DNA of 64,000 nucleotides from Scilla litardierei (lineage: Eukaryota > Streptophyta > Magnoliopsida > Asparagales > Asparagaceae), in assembly GCA_030789695.1 (NCBI GenBank), contig CM061132.1, positions 154,486,817 through 154,550,816 of the forward strand, given 5' to 3'. The notes below the pieces were generated by a model. The model was not told where the DNA came from and ran no database searches. It saw only the letters and a program-made list of their open reading frames with translations. Both the position numbers and the translations under genes were made by a program. Shown here in pieces: positions 32,442 through 43,882 of the stretch (position 1 is the first letter of the stretch; the number at the start of each line of letters is the position of its first letter).

Positions 32442-32790
32442 CCTTATATAATAGAAGTTACGACTCGGCCGAGTGACGTGGTCACTCGACCGAGCGAGAC
32501 CATAGAAATTTTCTCCCCGATATCGCTTCGGCCGAGTGGCTTTGCCAGCCTCGGCCGAGTGGAGTAAGTCCATTCGGCCGAGTGACTCAAGCTACTCGGC
32601 ATGACTCGCCTTAGGAGGGTATCCGTTTTACTCGGCCGAGTGAACATATATACTCGGCCGAGTAGCAGTTATATCGAAATCAAGAAAATAAACAGAGAGT
32701 TGGGATCAGCAGACTTCCCTCGTTCGTGAGCGGCTCGGCCGGACGAACTTGTGCACTCGGCCGAGTGACTAGTATACTCGGCCGAGTGAG
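32442..32790 (-). promoter_or_regulatory. Internal promoter candidate: palindrome array plus TATA before Athila-type ORF
   Basis: Six perfect CTCGGCCGAG cores (about 32,465, 32,551, 32,632, 32,652, 32,756, 32,776) and several variants cluster in 330 bp. They are followed in the minus direction by TATATAAGG (32,442-32,451). This is the same motif and order as in the family B LTR, but it lies inside the element, about 550 bp before the Athila-type ORF. It suggests a separate transcript for that ORF; this is inference from layout. Confidence 0.55.
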
Positions 32791-32799
32791 CCTTAATTT

Positions 32800-33115
32800 C
32801 TGCTGTTTGTCTTCGTTTGGGCTCTAAACTCCGTCTTTCTTCCTCCAGTCGATTTCATCCTCCTCCTAAGCGTCGAGCGCCTTCTTGGGGCGCTCCTCGT
32901 CGTCTCGTTCATCCTCCTCATGATGGATCTACCTATCTCCTCTCCTGTCAAGAAAAATAGGACCCGTTATCACAAAATTTTTGGTCGGATGACTCAAAAC
33001 ACTTAAAATTTCTAAAACGAAAATAAAAAAAAGTAAAAATAAAGCTAAAACCGTCGGGTTGCCTCCCGACAAGCGCTCGTTTTAGGTCGTGAGCTCGACC
33101 CCCTATAATCTTCAA
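32800..33115 (-). other. Spacer between gag-protease and internal array in family B
   Basis: This is where the polymerase would be in an autonomous Athila element. Only about 330 bp without coding potential is present, so RT, RNase H and integrase have been deleted. Confidence 0.6.
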
Positions 33116-35845
33116 TCAATGCGGGATGTTTGGTGCATATGAGATGCACCCGTCAAACTTCCCGGGGAGCGCGCTTGGATTTGGACGTGGCGGCGTAGCG
33201 TTCTCCCTCGGAGGTCTTTTGTCTCGAATGGTGTTGGGGGGAGGCTCCCCCAAGCTAGCATTTGCCCCGGTCAACGGCTTAACCGGCGATGCCGATTTCC
33301 GTACCGGCGGGGCTTTCATTGGAGACTTTAATTTCGAGAGCTTGCAGAGCTCTCGAATCCTTGCGACATCAGCGTCGCCTTCATCTTCATCAGCGGAGAA
33401 GTCGGGGGAATCATCTTTGTTCTCTTCATCTTGGCCTAGATCCGGGCCTTCTTCAAATTCTTCATCAAAAAGAGCGCCGATTGAGTGAGGAATCGCCTCC
33501 TCTATCACCTCATCAAGGAGGTCTATGTAATCAAGCTCCTCGTGGTAAGGCATGTGCTTCATTGCCTTAGGAATGTGGAGCTCCACCTCGATGTTGCCGA
33601 CGTTTAAAGTAAGTGTACCTTCGCGCACGTCGACGATGACTCCGGCGGTGGCGAGGAAGGGGCGTCCAAGTATCAATGAGGTGTCTCCCTCCTCCTTAAT
33701 GTCCATGATGACGAAGTCACATGGCAAGCATATTCCACCCGGGACTTGAAGTGGAATGTCTTCGGTAATCCCCACCGGCCTTGTTATCCGGCCATCGGCT
33801 AATTGAATGCGCATGTCGGTGGGCTTCAACTTTGTCCCGGTGTTAAGCTTTAAGAACATGGAGAGGGGCATGAGACTCACACTAGCCCCAAGGTCGACCA
33901 ACGCCTTTTGAAGAGGCACGCCACCCAAAGTGCAAGGAATCCGAAAACTCCCCGGATCTTTAAATTTTGCCGGCTCCTTCTCTCTCTTGGTGAACCAAGA
34001 GCCCTCCTCGGCTAGCATTATCTTCTCCTTCCTTTTCCTCCCCGAAATCAAGTCCTTCAAAAATTTAGCATACGTGGGGATCTCGACGATGGCGTCGAGG
34101 AAGGGAATATTGAGGCTAACTCCTCTTAGATACTCGAGGAATTTCGCTAGCATTTTCTCCATTTTCGCTTTCGCTAGTCTTTGGGGGAATGGGACCGGTG
34201 GCATGAAGCGCCTCTCCTCAATTAATCGCTCCGCCCTAGATTTCTCCTTGTCTTGTGACTCCTTCTCCTTATCAACCTCAACTACCGGCTCAACCGGATC
34301 CAAGCTTTCCTCCACGGCCTCCTCAATAGGAATCATGGCGGGGGTGGTGTCCTTCCCGCCTCTAGTAGTGACGGAAACTACGGCGTTGATGTGGCCCGTG
34401 TTGCCCCGTGGGTTTTGCTCCGGTTGCGCCGGCAATCTTTGAGTGTTCCGGTTGAGCAACGCTAATTGCTTCGATATTTGAGCCACTACGGTATTAAGAG
34501 ATTCTTGTCCCGCCTTCAAAGTAGCATTCACCTTATTTTGCTCGACCATGAACGCCTCCACTCTAGATTCGAAGTCGGTTCGTTGTGGAGCTTGTGGAGG
34601 GTTTTGATTTTGATTCCTCCACCCTTGGTTGTATCCGGGAGGCCTATATGGTGGAACTTGTTGCTTCGGTTGAAAGTTTTGTTGCGGAGGCCCCCTCGGT
34701 GGATAGTTTTGTTGTTGGGGTGGTGGTGGTCGAGCTTGTTGAGGCGGTGGTTGTGGCGGGTTCAAGGCTCCTTCATTGTTGGCGTAGGAGAATCCCGGAT
34801 GATTTCTTGCGGCCGGATTGGACCAATACCCTTGGTTCCCCGCAACATATTGTATTTGCTCCAAGGATCCTTCTCCTTGCTCTCCTCCCGAGTACATGAC
34901 TTGAGATTGGTCTTGCCAATCACACATTTGGTTGGTCGGTGCGGAGGTGGATGGGCTTCCTTGGGGCTCCGTGATAAATTTCTCCAATCTCTCCACCACC
35001 TTGTGGAGAGAATCAAATTTGCTCGTGAGCTCTGCTACGGCCTTCGCCTCGTAGATGCTAGTTGGCTTTAAGGAGGATGTGGAGTGTCCTCGCTCATCGC
35101 CCCATTGTTGGTTATTTGAGGCCATCTCCTCAATTAGGGCCGTAGCTTCCTCGGGAGTCTTTGACAAGATTGCACCATTCGCCGCGGCATCAATAATTTG
35201 CTTGGTCCCCGGTTGGAGACCGTTGTAGAAGCTATGAACTAGCTCCTAATCCTCTATACTGTGGTGCGGGCATTGGTGTTGCAAATCCTTAAAACGCTCC
35301 CATGCTTCATAGAGCGTCTCCTGTGGTCCTTGCTTGAAGGACATGAGAGCGCTCCGGATCTTCACCGTCTTGGATGGCGGATAAAATTTGTCAATAAATG
35401 CACTCGCCAACTCGTCCCAAGTGGTGAAGACACCCTCAGCTTGCGTCCTCAACCAATAGAGTGCCTTGTCCTTTAGCGTAAAGGGGAAGAGGTGCAGTCT
35501 GATAGCGTCGTTGGAGACCCCCGGCATCTGGAATGTGGCGCACTTTTACAAGAATAGTTGGATGTGGTAGTGGGGGTTCTCATGTGCGTTCCCATGAAAC
35601 GGGTCTTGTTGCATCAACACCACCAATCCAGTCTTTAGCTCGAAGTTCTTGTCGGCCGCCAACCCCGGCATGGCAATGGACGAGGTGGTAGAAGAAGTCT
35701 TAGGCCGAAGCCTATCTCGAATCGAGATTATCCTTGCCATCCTTACCGCCAATTCTTCAGGAGTTTCCGGGTTGGTCATATACCTCCCTTCCGGATCTTG
35801 TCTCTTTTCCGCTCTAAGTCTCCGCACGTTCGATCTCGGGATCAA
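33116..35845 (-). pseudogene. gag-protease of family B with two in-frame stops
   Basis: One frame runs from ATG 35,845 (MIPRSNVRRLRAEKRQDPEG) to 33,116, about 909 codons, interrupted by TAA at 35,546-35,548 and TAG at 35,246-35,248. The Gag core is clear: HYHIQLFL-stop-KCATF, DKALYWLRTQAEG, SLYEAWERF-type QETLYEAWERFKDLQHQCPH, HSFYNGLQPGTKQIIDAA. A Pro/Gln-rich stretch (QQQNYPPRGPPQQNF) follows. An Athila-type aspartic protease has the active-site motif DLGASVSLMP, with LILGRPFLATAG later. No CCHC zinc knuckle is evident and no RT follows. The part from 35,167 to 33,116 (683 aa, including the protease) is uninterrupted. With near-identical LTRs the stops are either very recent or were inherited from a mobilised defective master. 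Confidence 0.85.
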
Positions 35846-36020
35846 ATAATAAGTCTTCTGGGTCCGCCGTAGATCTCGTGTTCATGCACAGGGGAAACAG
35901 AGTTTCAAAGAAATGATTAATACCGTGGAAGGGTTAGGCAAGAAATAAGAAATAAAAATAATGATAATAATAAAAAGAAAAAGAATAGCTAGGGTAAAAA
36001 AGAATCAAACGCAATCGCCT

Positions 36021-36037
36021 CCCCGGCAACGGCGCCA
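36021..36037 (-). other. Primer binding site (tRNA-Asp) of family B
   Basis: CCCCGGCAACGGCGCCA on the plus strand equals the 3' end of plant tRNA-Asp(GTC) at all 17 positions. It is separated from the LTR by AAAACT (36,038-36,043), an unusually long six-base gap that family C shares. Confidence 0.85.
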
Positions 36038-36043
36038 AAAACT

Positions 36044-37863
36044 TGATCGCTTCCGAGTATACACCCAAAGAGCGGTTGTAGTTTTACCGCAAGCGCACGG
36101 TATAGCGGCGAGCGGGTATCGAACACAGGGAGGACGAATGACCGTGCTTGCTCCTAATCCACCTGGCTATTTAAGAATAGAGAGAATTGCCTTGGGCGAT
36201 CCTGTCACAATCGTCAGACAAATATGCGAAATATCAAATCAAATAAAGAACGTCTAGGGAATGGGGAATTCCCGCTACTCCCCGTATTTCATAAATGTGG
36301 TTCGTCGGTATCAAAATTGCTAGAATGAGAATTTAGATGAACTAGTTGCAACTGAATGTAGAACCAAGCTCACGCTCTCGCGCTGTTGCCGGTCTATAGC
36401 TATCTTAGGTTCGGGTCCAATCTCTTGCAAACCCTAGCCTAGGAAAGCTAGCATTAGGATCAACATCATCGTCCAATTGCGCACCGAGTCCAATCTCTTG
36501 CAAACTCGGTCCACAATCTAAATTAGGATAGTTCCTACCCGTCCAATCTCTTGCAAACGGGTATCGGCACGGAATTGCAACCGGAGATCCTAGTATCGGT
36601 CCAATCTCTTGCAAACCGATACTTCGAAAATCCGACTCCAACCCAATTCGGATTTCTAGGGCTTCCTATCAAATTGGGATCCAATCTCTTGCAAATCCCA
36701 ATTGATATGAATACCTAGCTATCCGTAGTAATTCGATCCCAATCTAATCTCTAATTATTGATTCTAGCACAATTTCTACCAATTTGTCACAAATACGAAA
36801 TTGGGCTTGTAGGGTTCATCCCCACGCCCCAAGACGTGGAGACTACTCATAAATCATAGCAATAGCACAAAAATAATCAATGAAATAGGCAATGGAATTC
36901 ATCACAACAATGATATAAACAATAAAAATAGAGTTTTTGGGGAAGAGAGATGCAAACCAAAGTAGTTCTTCAATTAGTCCAACAAAAATCCAAGTTTTTC
37001 CTCTTCTCCAATCACAAATAATAAAGCTAAAAAGTAGTCTCAAAAAGCTGCAAAAAATCTAAGAGATGGCTCTCTAAACTAGGGTAAAAACAGGGCTTAA
37101 ATAGCCCCAAAAATCGTCCAAAAATCCTGACCAAAACGCCCCTGCACAGCCTGTTTTCCGCAAATTTCGCTACAGGCAGCGCATCGCACTCGGCCGAGTG
37201 ACAAAAGTCGCTCGGCCGAGTGAAAACCCTGTCAATTTTCCAGTAAGTCGGGGGCTTCAGGGGCCTTCAGTTCGGGGGCGGCTCGGCCGAGTGAGTTGTC
37301 GTCACTCGGCCGATGGCTTCGCTGCACTCGGGCGGACGTGGTTTACCACTCGGCCGAGTGGGTCTTCTGAAGCTCAGATGGCCGAAAAACAGTAACTTCG
37401 GTATTTTGGAGGGGCTTCGTCTGGGCGCCACTCGGGCGGACGTGGTATCGTCACTCGGCCGATGGGGACTCCGTCGCTCGGCCGAGTACACATGGAAATC
37501 GTGTCTGAACGGGTCGGCCGAGCAGTGTCTCGCTGGTCGGCCGAGTGGCTCCTCCACTCGGCCGAGTGGGACACAAAAAATGCCCATTCTGCTTATTTTG
37601 GCCTCCTCGTCGCTCCTGCGACGTCCATTCTTCTTCCGCTCCTCTCCAACAGCAAAATACTCCTCGGGGAGGTCGTCGGTGGCCGTCTAGAGTGAGCGCA
37701 TCTCATGATCACTCCAAATCGCGCCAAATCACCTGAAATGCGACAAAAACAACAAATCGTGAAAAGCATCGCAATATCGTCGATATATCGTGAAAAACAT
37801 GATTTGGGCGATCTAAATGGCATGCAAACATGCGGAAAAAAGGTGCAAAATAAAGAGTGATCA
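36044..37863 (-). repeat. Right (5') LTR of family B
   Basis: 1,820 bp; about a dozen differences from the left LTR were visible by eye (near 36,088, 36,135, 36,750, 36,849, 37,160 and a homopolymer at 37,575), so the insertion is recent. Hairpin apices are at 36,416, 36,489, 36,542, 36,600 and 36,680. This copy would supply the 5' leader of the genomic RNA. Confidence 0.93.
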
Positions 37864-37868
37864 GTCGT

Positions 37869-39254
37869 CGTAGTGTATTTAATTTCATGGTGCATATGAA
37901 GTTGTATGTGTGTTGGTATTGGTATATTGTGTGTAGGTAGTTATGTACTAGCTGCATGAGTGTGAGTGTGATAAACATATGATAGTAGGATTATAATTGT
38001 TTGATTGGTGTTACCTGTTTTTATGAGATGTCGTATGCGTGTATACCATGAGGTATGCCCGACTACTGCATATCTTAACTAATGTATGAAGTAAATGTAT
38101 TGATGTACCAATTATAGGTGTGCTGATGTTTGTAAAAATATTATGGTATATGAAGTGATTGAAATACGTGATATTACCTGATTAGATATTAAGGGTGTTT
38201 GACATTTTGATATGTATATGGATATGTTGGTAGACGTGTATGCATTAGATAGTATTGGTATATGTAGGGATGCTGTGTTATGTATGTGGAGTACTCTGCT
38301 GTGATTTGAGTCTCACTCAAGCTTGAGTGGGTATACTCTATATACATTGGTGTATTGTATGTGGTTGGTGTATAGTGATGGATGATGTATGTATAATGTT
38401 AGGATTGTTTGTGCCGGTTGTATTACACACCCGATTGTGGGTGGCTATACCAATATATAGTTATATGAGTTGGTCTTGTGGTATAGTTAATCACTAAGGA
38501 CTTGGTTGCGTGAATATATGTGCGCTAGCTAAACTAGGTGCGTAGATGTGCTAAGCATATAGTGGTGTGATTGGTATATATATGAATGAAATATTAGCGT
38601 GTGTGGGTGTGCACCATGCACGGGTAAGTATGTGATAGTTATAGGAATTGGTGACTATGGTATGCGTGGTGTGTCGTGATTATAGCTATAGGACTATATA
38701 TGAAGTGATAATATGGTGAAATGTGTGCATGCATTTGAATGGCTATAAATTGTGAAATTATAATGATGGTGAATGTATATTAGATATAATGAATTTGTTT
38801 TAACAATTGTATGGTGTGATTTCGCATGTTGATTGTTTGGCGTATACTAGGAGATATAGGGACTAGTGTATTCTTATTGTCTTGTTCATAGGTAGTTACC
38901 TATACGTGTAGATTCCGATGGTATTTTCTAGTGTGAAATTATCTTCATATAAGTAAGAGGGACTTGGTTATTTTCATATAGTGTGTAATAAGTGTTTTAT
39001 AGTTATATAGAATATACTTGCCTATATGAATGAATTGAATACGTGAATGGAGTTGTTTGACTATAATAAGTATAAGTGTACTATGTGCGTGAATATATAT
39101 TTATTTCCGTGGTGTTAATAATTGACTACCTAGAGTATATATATATAAGCACTTGAAATGAATGTACTTGGTTAAAATTTTGATGTGATATTGATTGAGG
39201 GTAGTTACTAGGGTGACTAGATATAGCTATGGTTAGAAAGTCCGAGGACGGACT
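37869..39254 (+). other. Non-coding internal region of LARD, right part
   Basis: About 1.4 kb with no gene, strongly poor in C and rich in G and T on the plus strand (many TATGTGTG-like words), the opposite skew from the left part of the same interior. Confidence 0.6.
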
Positions 39255-39274
39255 TTATTCTAAGGTGGGTAGGA
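39255..39274 (+). other. Polypurine tract of LARD
   Basis: TAAGGTGGGTAGGA abuts the right LTR, preceded by CCGAGGACGGACT. The same layout (CGAGGACGGGG, then TAAGGAGGGTAGGA) precedes the LTR at 48,748 and is typical of Del/Tekay elements. It confirms plus orientation. Confidence 0.7.
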
Positions 39275-42059
39275 TGTAACGACTGGTTTTCATGTAATTG
39301 GATTATTTATATTAAAAATATATGCTTGGTGGATTTTCTCCTTGGATGTGAATTTCCGTCTCCGTGGCTTTCGTTTTCATTCGTTCGTCGTGATTTTCTA
39401 GCTTCTTCCTTCGATCGTTGGGTTTGGAGTAAGTCATTCGTGACGAGCTTCAAATCGCTCATATCTTAGAGTATAAATCGATCCTAGAAGCCATAGAAAT
39501 CTTCTCGAAGCTTCGCGCTTCGAATTGACACTTTTCGCGCACGTTAGTTGGTTCAAGAAAGAGAACCAACCGACTAGATCTCAATCTAGTCGGTCGGCAA
39601 TCCTTAATGGACCGACTAGTGGGCTTTGATTATAATTCAGGAGTTACTGTTTATCGTTAGTCGGTCTAAGAACGTTGGTTGACCGACTGTGTTGTAAACT
39701 AGTCGGTCAGCAATGCTTCTTTAACCGACTAACTCATTAACTATTTTTGGTACCAGTTACTGTTCACTTTTAGTCGGTCTAAGAACGTTCGTCGACCGAC
39801 TAGATCTCAAACTAGTCGGTCAGCAATCGTTCTTTAACCGACTAGCTCTATGATCATTTTGACACCAAATACTATTCATTCTTAGTCGGTCTAAGAACGT
39901 TCACCGAACGACTAGATCTCAAACTAGTCGGTCAGTAGTTGTTCTTTGACCGACTAAATCTAAATCCTAGTTTTATACAGGAGTTACTGTTTAGACTTAG
40001 TCGATCTGCGTTGGTCAACCGACTGACTAGTTCCCAAACTAGTCGGTCAGTGGTTGTTCTCTGACCGACTAATCAGTGTCGAAACCCTAATTTCTGGGCA
40101 GCCGCCAGCCCTTCCTCTTTAAACCCCTCCCAAACGTTTTCTTCTTCATCTTCTTCAACTCTAAACCTAATTTCTCCCCCATTGAGCCCCCTACTTCCTC
40201 AAACCCTTATTCCTTCATCCCAAGCCCAAAATCCATCATCCAAACTCTCCTTTAACACATTCTACCTCTCATCTTCCTCAAACCTACATCAAATCCCCCA
40301 AAATCACCCAAAACCCCATTTCTCCAGATTTTCCCCATCCATTCCAGATCTGAACCCTAGGTTCCCCGGAGCGTTTCTTCCGTTGCCGTGCTTGCTCGGC
40401 ATCATTCTTTCGCTTCCTATACGGTAATAATCGATCTCTTAATGTTTTCATAACCCGTTGTGTTTTTGTGAAACCCTAATGAAATGAATGTTGTTTTGAT
40501 GATGGTTTCTCCATAACAGCGACTTCCCTGTAGATTAGCGTCCGTGGGACGAACCCTCGTTGATCGTCATCCTCAGTGCTAGGCAAGTGAAACTTGCCAC
40601 TTAGGGTTTAGGCCATGTTTTAGGCCAATTTCTTGTTGTAGCGTAAAAGAGACTAGACGGTGAAATGATAGCCGCCTAGACGTCAATTGATCTAGTTTGA
40701 CAACGAAACTAGACCCGACACCTCAATTGATCTAGCTTGACAACGAAGCGAGATCCAACCATGTTAACTTGTTGTTCATGCAAATTAAACTGCCATGTGT
40801 GATTCTTTAACTGTACGCCTTACTACATGCCATGTCATCCATGCATCTTTAGCTGCCATGTTTAATTCAATTAACGGTACGCGAATATCTATTCATGTCA
40901 TTGCATTTTGTCTGTCACGTTTAATCCAATTAACGGTACGCGATTATCCGCCATGTTTTAATACTATAACTGTACGCAATGCATTATAACTTGCCATGTC
41001 ATCCATGCTATCCATGTTGAATGTTGCATTCGTAGCACACGCTACAATACTTGTACTTCCTGGCTCGTGACCAGAAGTGAGCATAGTGAGTTGCTAACCC
41101 CAACGCTCGATATTGAGGCTAGGTGCACCCCTATGCCAAATACACTTCCTGATTCGTGATATAGAAAACGAGCTCCCGTGCGGGGCAACCCTGGCTCATT
41201 TACTGAGCTCCTGTGCAGTGACCCTGGCTCGTCTACGTGTGGGTATTGGGGGTAATAGTTAAGCGGCCAATCAACTGGGAGTCTGCCCGATCAGCAACTG
41301 CAGTGGTAAGGCGTAAACTCTGGGTTTTGGGGTAGTGTTAAGCGGCCAATCAGCGTGAAAGAAAGACAATTTCAGCTGTAAGGCGTAAACATCTACAAAA
41401 CATTCATGATTCGTGATGATCGTGATTAGTGAAATCCTTGATAATGATAGTAGCTTTGCTACTCTTGCCATGCCATGCTCATGTCTTGTCGTGCTCGTTT
41501 ACCTACTTGTTGCACTTTTGTTATATGCCCTGTCATCGCATCATGCTAGAACTGCTAGGTTGTTTTACTTTCAGTTTCCTTGCACAAGTCTTTTTAGACT
41601 TGCTGACATGTGCCCCTTTCTCTTTTGGGTGTCACATGTTAGACCCAGAGCCAGAGCTTGTTGCAGGAGATTTGGTGCTGCTGTCGCACTTTTGTTGCTG
41701 TGGTGGAGTCTTGTGGACACCGGTGACTTTGTTGAGTTTCCTTTATGTTTTAGGATTCCTGTTAGTTGTTGGTGCGTGGCACCTTTGTTTTGTATGTTAC
41801 ATTTTGTAGGCCATGTTGGGCCTTAGACTCTTTTTCCTTTAGCCTGGTGGCTTTTCTGTGATATTGTAATTCATTCAATGGATATTCAGAGATTTCTCTT
41901 TTGTCTTTTTCCTTTATTATTATTGTTATTTCATTTGCGTTGCAAGGACCTGCCATTTAAAGTTAATTGACGCTTATCAGACTTGGAGTTTCACAGCTTC
42001 AAGTCTGAGCGGACCTTCTCACGTCTCGCCTCCTCATTTTTGGGAAGCGGGGCGTGACA
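39275..42059 (+). repeat. Right (3') LTR of LARD
   Basis: 2,785 bp, without the MITE found in the left copy. It carries the palindrome array at about 39,566-40,072, the TATA-like CTCTTTAAACC at about 40,115, and the hairpin pair at about 40,711. Divergence from the left LTR is visibly greater than between the LTRs of the elements nested inside it. Confidence 0.92.
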
Positions 42060-42064
42060 AATTT

Positions 42065-42860
42065 CGAGGTATTCCAGTGGCTCTAATTGACGGAATGGCG
42101 GTAGCCATCAATGTAGCGATATAGTTAATCAGTGGATCTCCTCAAGGCACGAGCCAGGCATGGTCACGAGCCTTGATTGGATCCATCGATTTCCCTATTC
42201 AAATCCCAATGATACTCCTTATGCTCATCAATTCCACAAACCATTGGCATGATCTCAGTGCGAGTTATCCTAGGGATTCGGAAGGATCGACCAAAATACT
42301 CCCCTTTATTCCCAATTCAACCTAGAAATCTAGATCTACATCTCCCCCTAAGGTCTTAGGGCTAACCCATCAACCCTAGAGGAAATTACTCACTCATGGT
42401 GATTTTGACGAATAAAAATGCGATTTTTATAGGAGAAAATATCGTATCAAATTAATCGAATAAGGATTGAATAGCTTACGTACCGAAGACGAAGAAAAAT
42501 AGCAGCAAATAATAATCCGAAGAAATCCCAAAGATTCCAGAACGCAAAGAACAATAGAGCTCCAAAAATAATTCAATAATCTCCCAAAATTAGGTTTAGA
42601 TCTAACAACTATTGTTCTAATCTCTTTTTCTCTCCAAAAGTAATTCAAAATTACCACAGAAAAATGAACTCTCCTAAACGTCATTCCCAGATCCACACTT
42701 CACTCTCTTCCGTGCATCAGAGGGTCACGCAAATTTCCAAAAATAGCCTTCATTGTCGCCGACCGAGTTAGTGACTCGGTCGAGCATAGGCTTGCTCGGT
42801 CAGGTTGTTCGGTCGAGCAGCCCTCCTGCTCAGTCGAGTATGTCAGTGAGTCGGGCTTCT
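42065..42860 (-). repeat. Right (5') LTR of family A, part 2 (truncated)
   Basis: Resumes exactly where 13,554 left off (AATTT, then CGAGGTATTCC) and follows the left LTR to GAGTCGGGCTTCT, then diverges at about 42,861. The U3 end is missing; the break joins directly to gag sequence of the outer Tat-like element. Confidence 0.88.
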
Positions 42861-43100
42861 TCTCAAGGGGTGTTGCGTGCCCGCGAGATGCTGAATGGCA
42901 GCTGACAGGGCCTGGAAGTTGGCGTTCATCTCCTGGGTGAGATGGTCGAGTTGTTCGCGGGTTACCGAGCACGAGTCATTGGTTTCTCATGTGGAGTAGT
43001 TGCGCTCGGTTTCGTCCTGGACGTAGCTGCCTTCTTCTAGGATGGTTGGCATTCGGGCTGCTCCATGTTGGTTGCTGTGGATGACGTGGGAGATGGTCTC
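42861..43100 (-). pseudogene. Gag N-terminus of outer Tat-like element (remnant)
   Basis: Minus-strand reading gives GAARMPTILEEGSYVQDETE, then one TGA, then EQLDHLTQEMNANFQALSAA, a short coiled-coil-like start. It lies just inside the 5' LTR, where gag begins in LTR retrotransposons. The rest of gag and all of pol are lost at the 42,860 junction. Assignment to Tat rests on the antisense extra ORF and position, not on a polymerase sequence. Confidence 0.45.
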
Positions 43101-43145
43101 ATTTACATAGTCGGTGCCCGATGTTTCGGGGTGTTTTCTCACCAC

Positions 43146-43882
43146 TGGTTGATAGTTTAGAGGTCCAAGGTGTCGTCGCAGTCACGTGTGTCGCATACGG
43201 CCTCCGGGGTCGGTTGTCCGAGCGTTTGCTTGGGCAGGAGCGCGCTGACCCGTATGTCGACATGCCGAAGGGAAGCTTCGGTAGAGCGACGGTTTCCTAG
43301 AACGATCAGTCGAACGTGCTTGGGCTCGAGAGCGTTTGGACCCGAACGATGGAGTGTTGAAGGATGGCTTCGGCTGGTTGATGTCTCCTTCGATCTGCAC
43401 TGACGAGAAAGCTTGTCAGGGAGGTCGGACCTTGGTTCCGACCAAGTCCCTTCCAATGCCTAAGTAAGCACTTGTCTGAAGAATGCTCGGTGGGATCGAG
43501 TATGGTTCACGGAGAGACTAAAACGCGAATCCTCAGGCCGAGCTGTGGAGGAGAAATGTGTGAAGTGGAAGAAAGGTCTTGGAGAGGTGAAATACCAGAG
43601 ACTTGGGTATCCAGGATTCGTTCACTTGGCGTTTCATCTTTCGGGCCTCTTATAGAAGTTCACATGTCAATGCCTTCATGGCGTCCTGTCATCTCGCCCT
43701 TCGTGCCCGCCCGCTTTGATGGTCCCTTCAAGGGACATGAAGGCGGGCGTGATGACGTATTGACTGGTGTTCAAGGCGGACGCGATCTGGGGAGCGATTT
43801 CCTCAATCGTGGAGGGTTAGCATTTTCCCCGATGTTGGCTTTGGGCCGCCGTGGCTTGCTCCGTTTGGGGGGGGTTGTATCA
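43146..43882 (-). repeat. 5' LTR of outer Tat-like element
   Basis: The right part (43,636-43,882) matches window start 1-306 and ends GTTGTATCA. The left boundary at TGGTTGATAG is my estimate. It shares blocks such as GACCTTGGTTCCGACCAAGT and GATGCCTAAGT with the LTR remnant at 46,951-48,012. Divergence between the two LTRs of this element is the greatest of all pairs here, as expected for the outermost layer. Confidence 0.65.

Larger units (their letters stand above)
25878..37863 (-). mobile_element. Non-autonomous Athila-like element, family B
   Basis: LTRs 25,878-27,697 and 36,044-37,863 (both 1,820 bp, near-identical) are flanked by TSD GTCGT (25,873-25,877 and 37,864-37,868). In the minus direction: LTR, perfect tRNA-Asp primer site, gag-protease (35,845-33,116, two stops), internal palindrome array with TATA, Athila-type ORF (31,898-29,700), a 2-kb 3' UTR, PPT, LTR. 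Reverse transcriptase, RNase H and integrase are absent. It is a complete, recent insertion of an element that cannot move alone. Confidence 0.93.
13555..42059 (+). mobile_element. Tekay/Del-like non-coding LTR retrotransposon (LARD-like) hosting nested elements
   Basis: LTRs at 13,555-17,153 and 39,275-42,059 start TGTAAYGACTGG, end GGGGCGTGACA and are flanked by TSD AATTT (13,550-13,554 and 42,060-42,064). Without the later insertions the internal region is about 3.8 kb (17,154-19,135, 25,456-25,877, 37,869-39,274) and shows no gag, protease, RT or integrase reading frame. The 3' end (CCGAGGACGGACTTTATTCT, then TAAGGTGGGTAGGA before the LTR) resembles the Del/Tekay pattern seen again at 48,691. 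It is best described as a large non-autonomous derivative. Confidence 0.85.
9407..42860 (-). mobile_element. Athila-like element, family A, internally deleted and truncated (contains nested elements)
   Basis: Left LTR 9,407-11,128; internal remnant 11,129-13,180; right LTR 13,181-13,554, continuing at 42,065-42,860 after the 28.5-kb nested insertion. Minus orientation is shown by the purine tract beside the left LTR and by minus-strand coding remnants. Almost all of gag-pol is missing: only the 3' end of the Athila-type ORF and the 3' UTR remain. The right LTR stops at 42,860, lacking about 546 bp present at 10,583-11,128. That deletion also removed the outer element's pol region. Confidence 0.8.

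Noticed and set aside
34466..35071. Plus-strand ORFs opposite gag-protease of family B
   Set aside because: Shadows of the minus-strand Gag frame with clear Gag and protease motifs.
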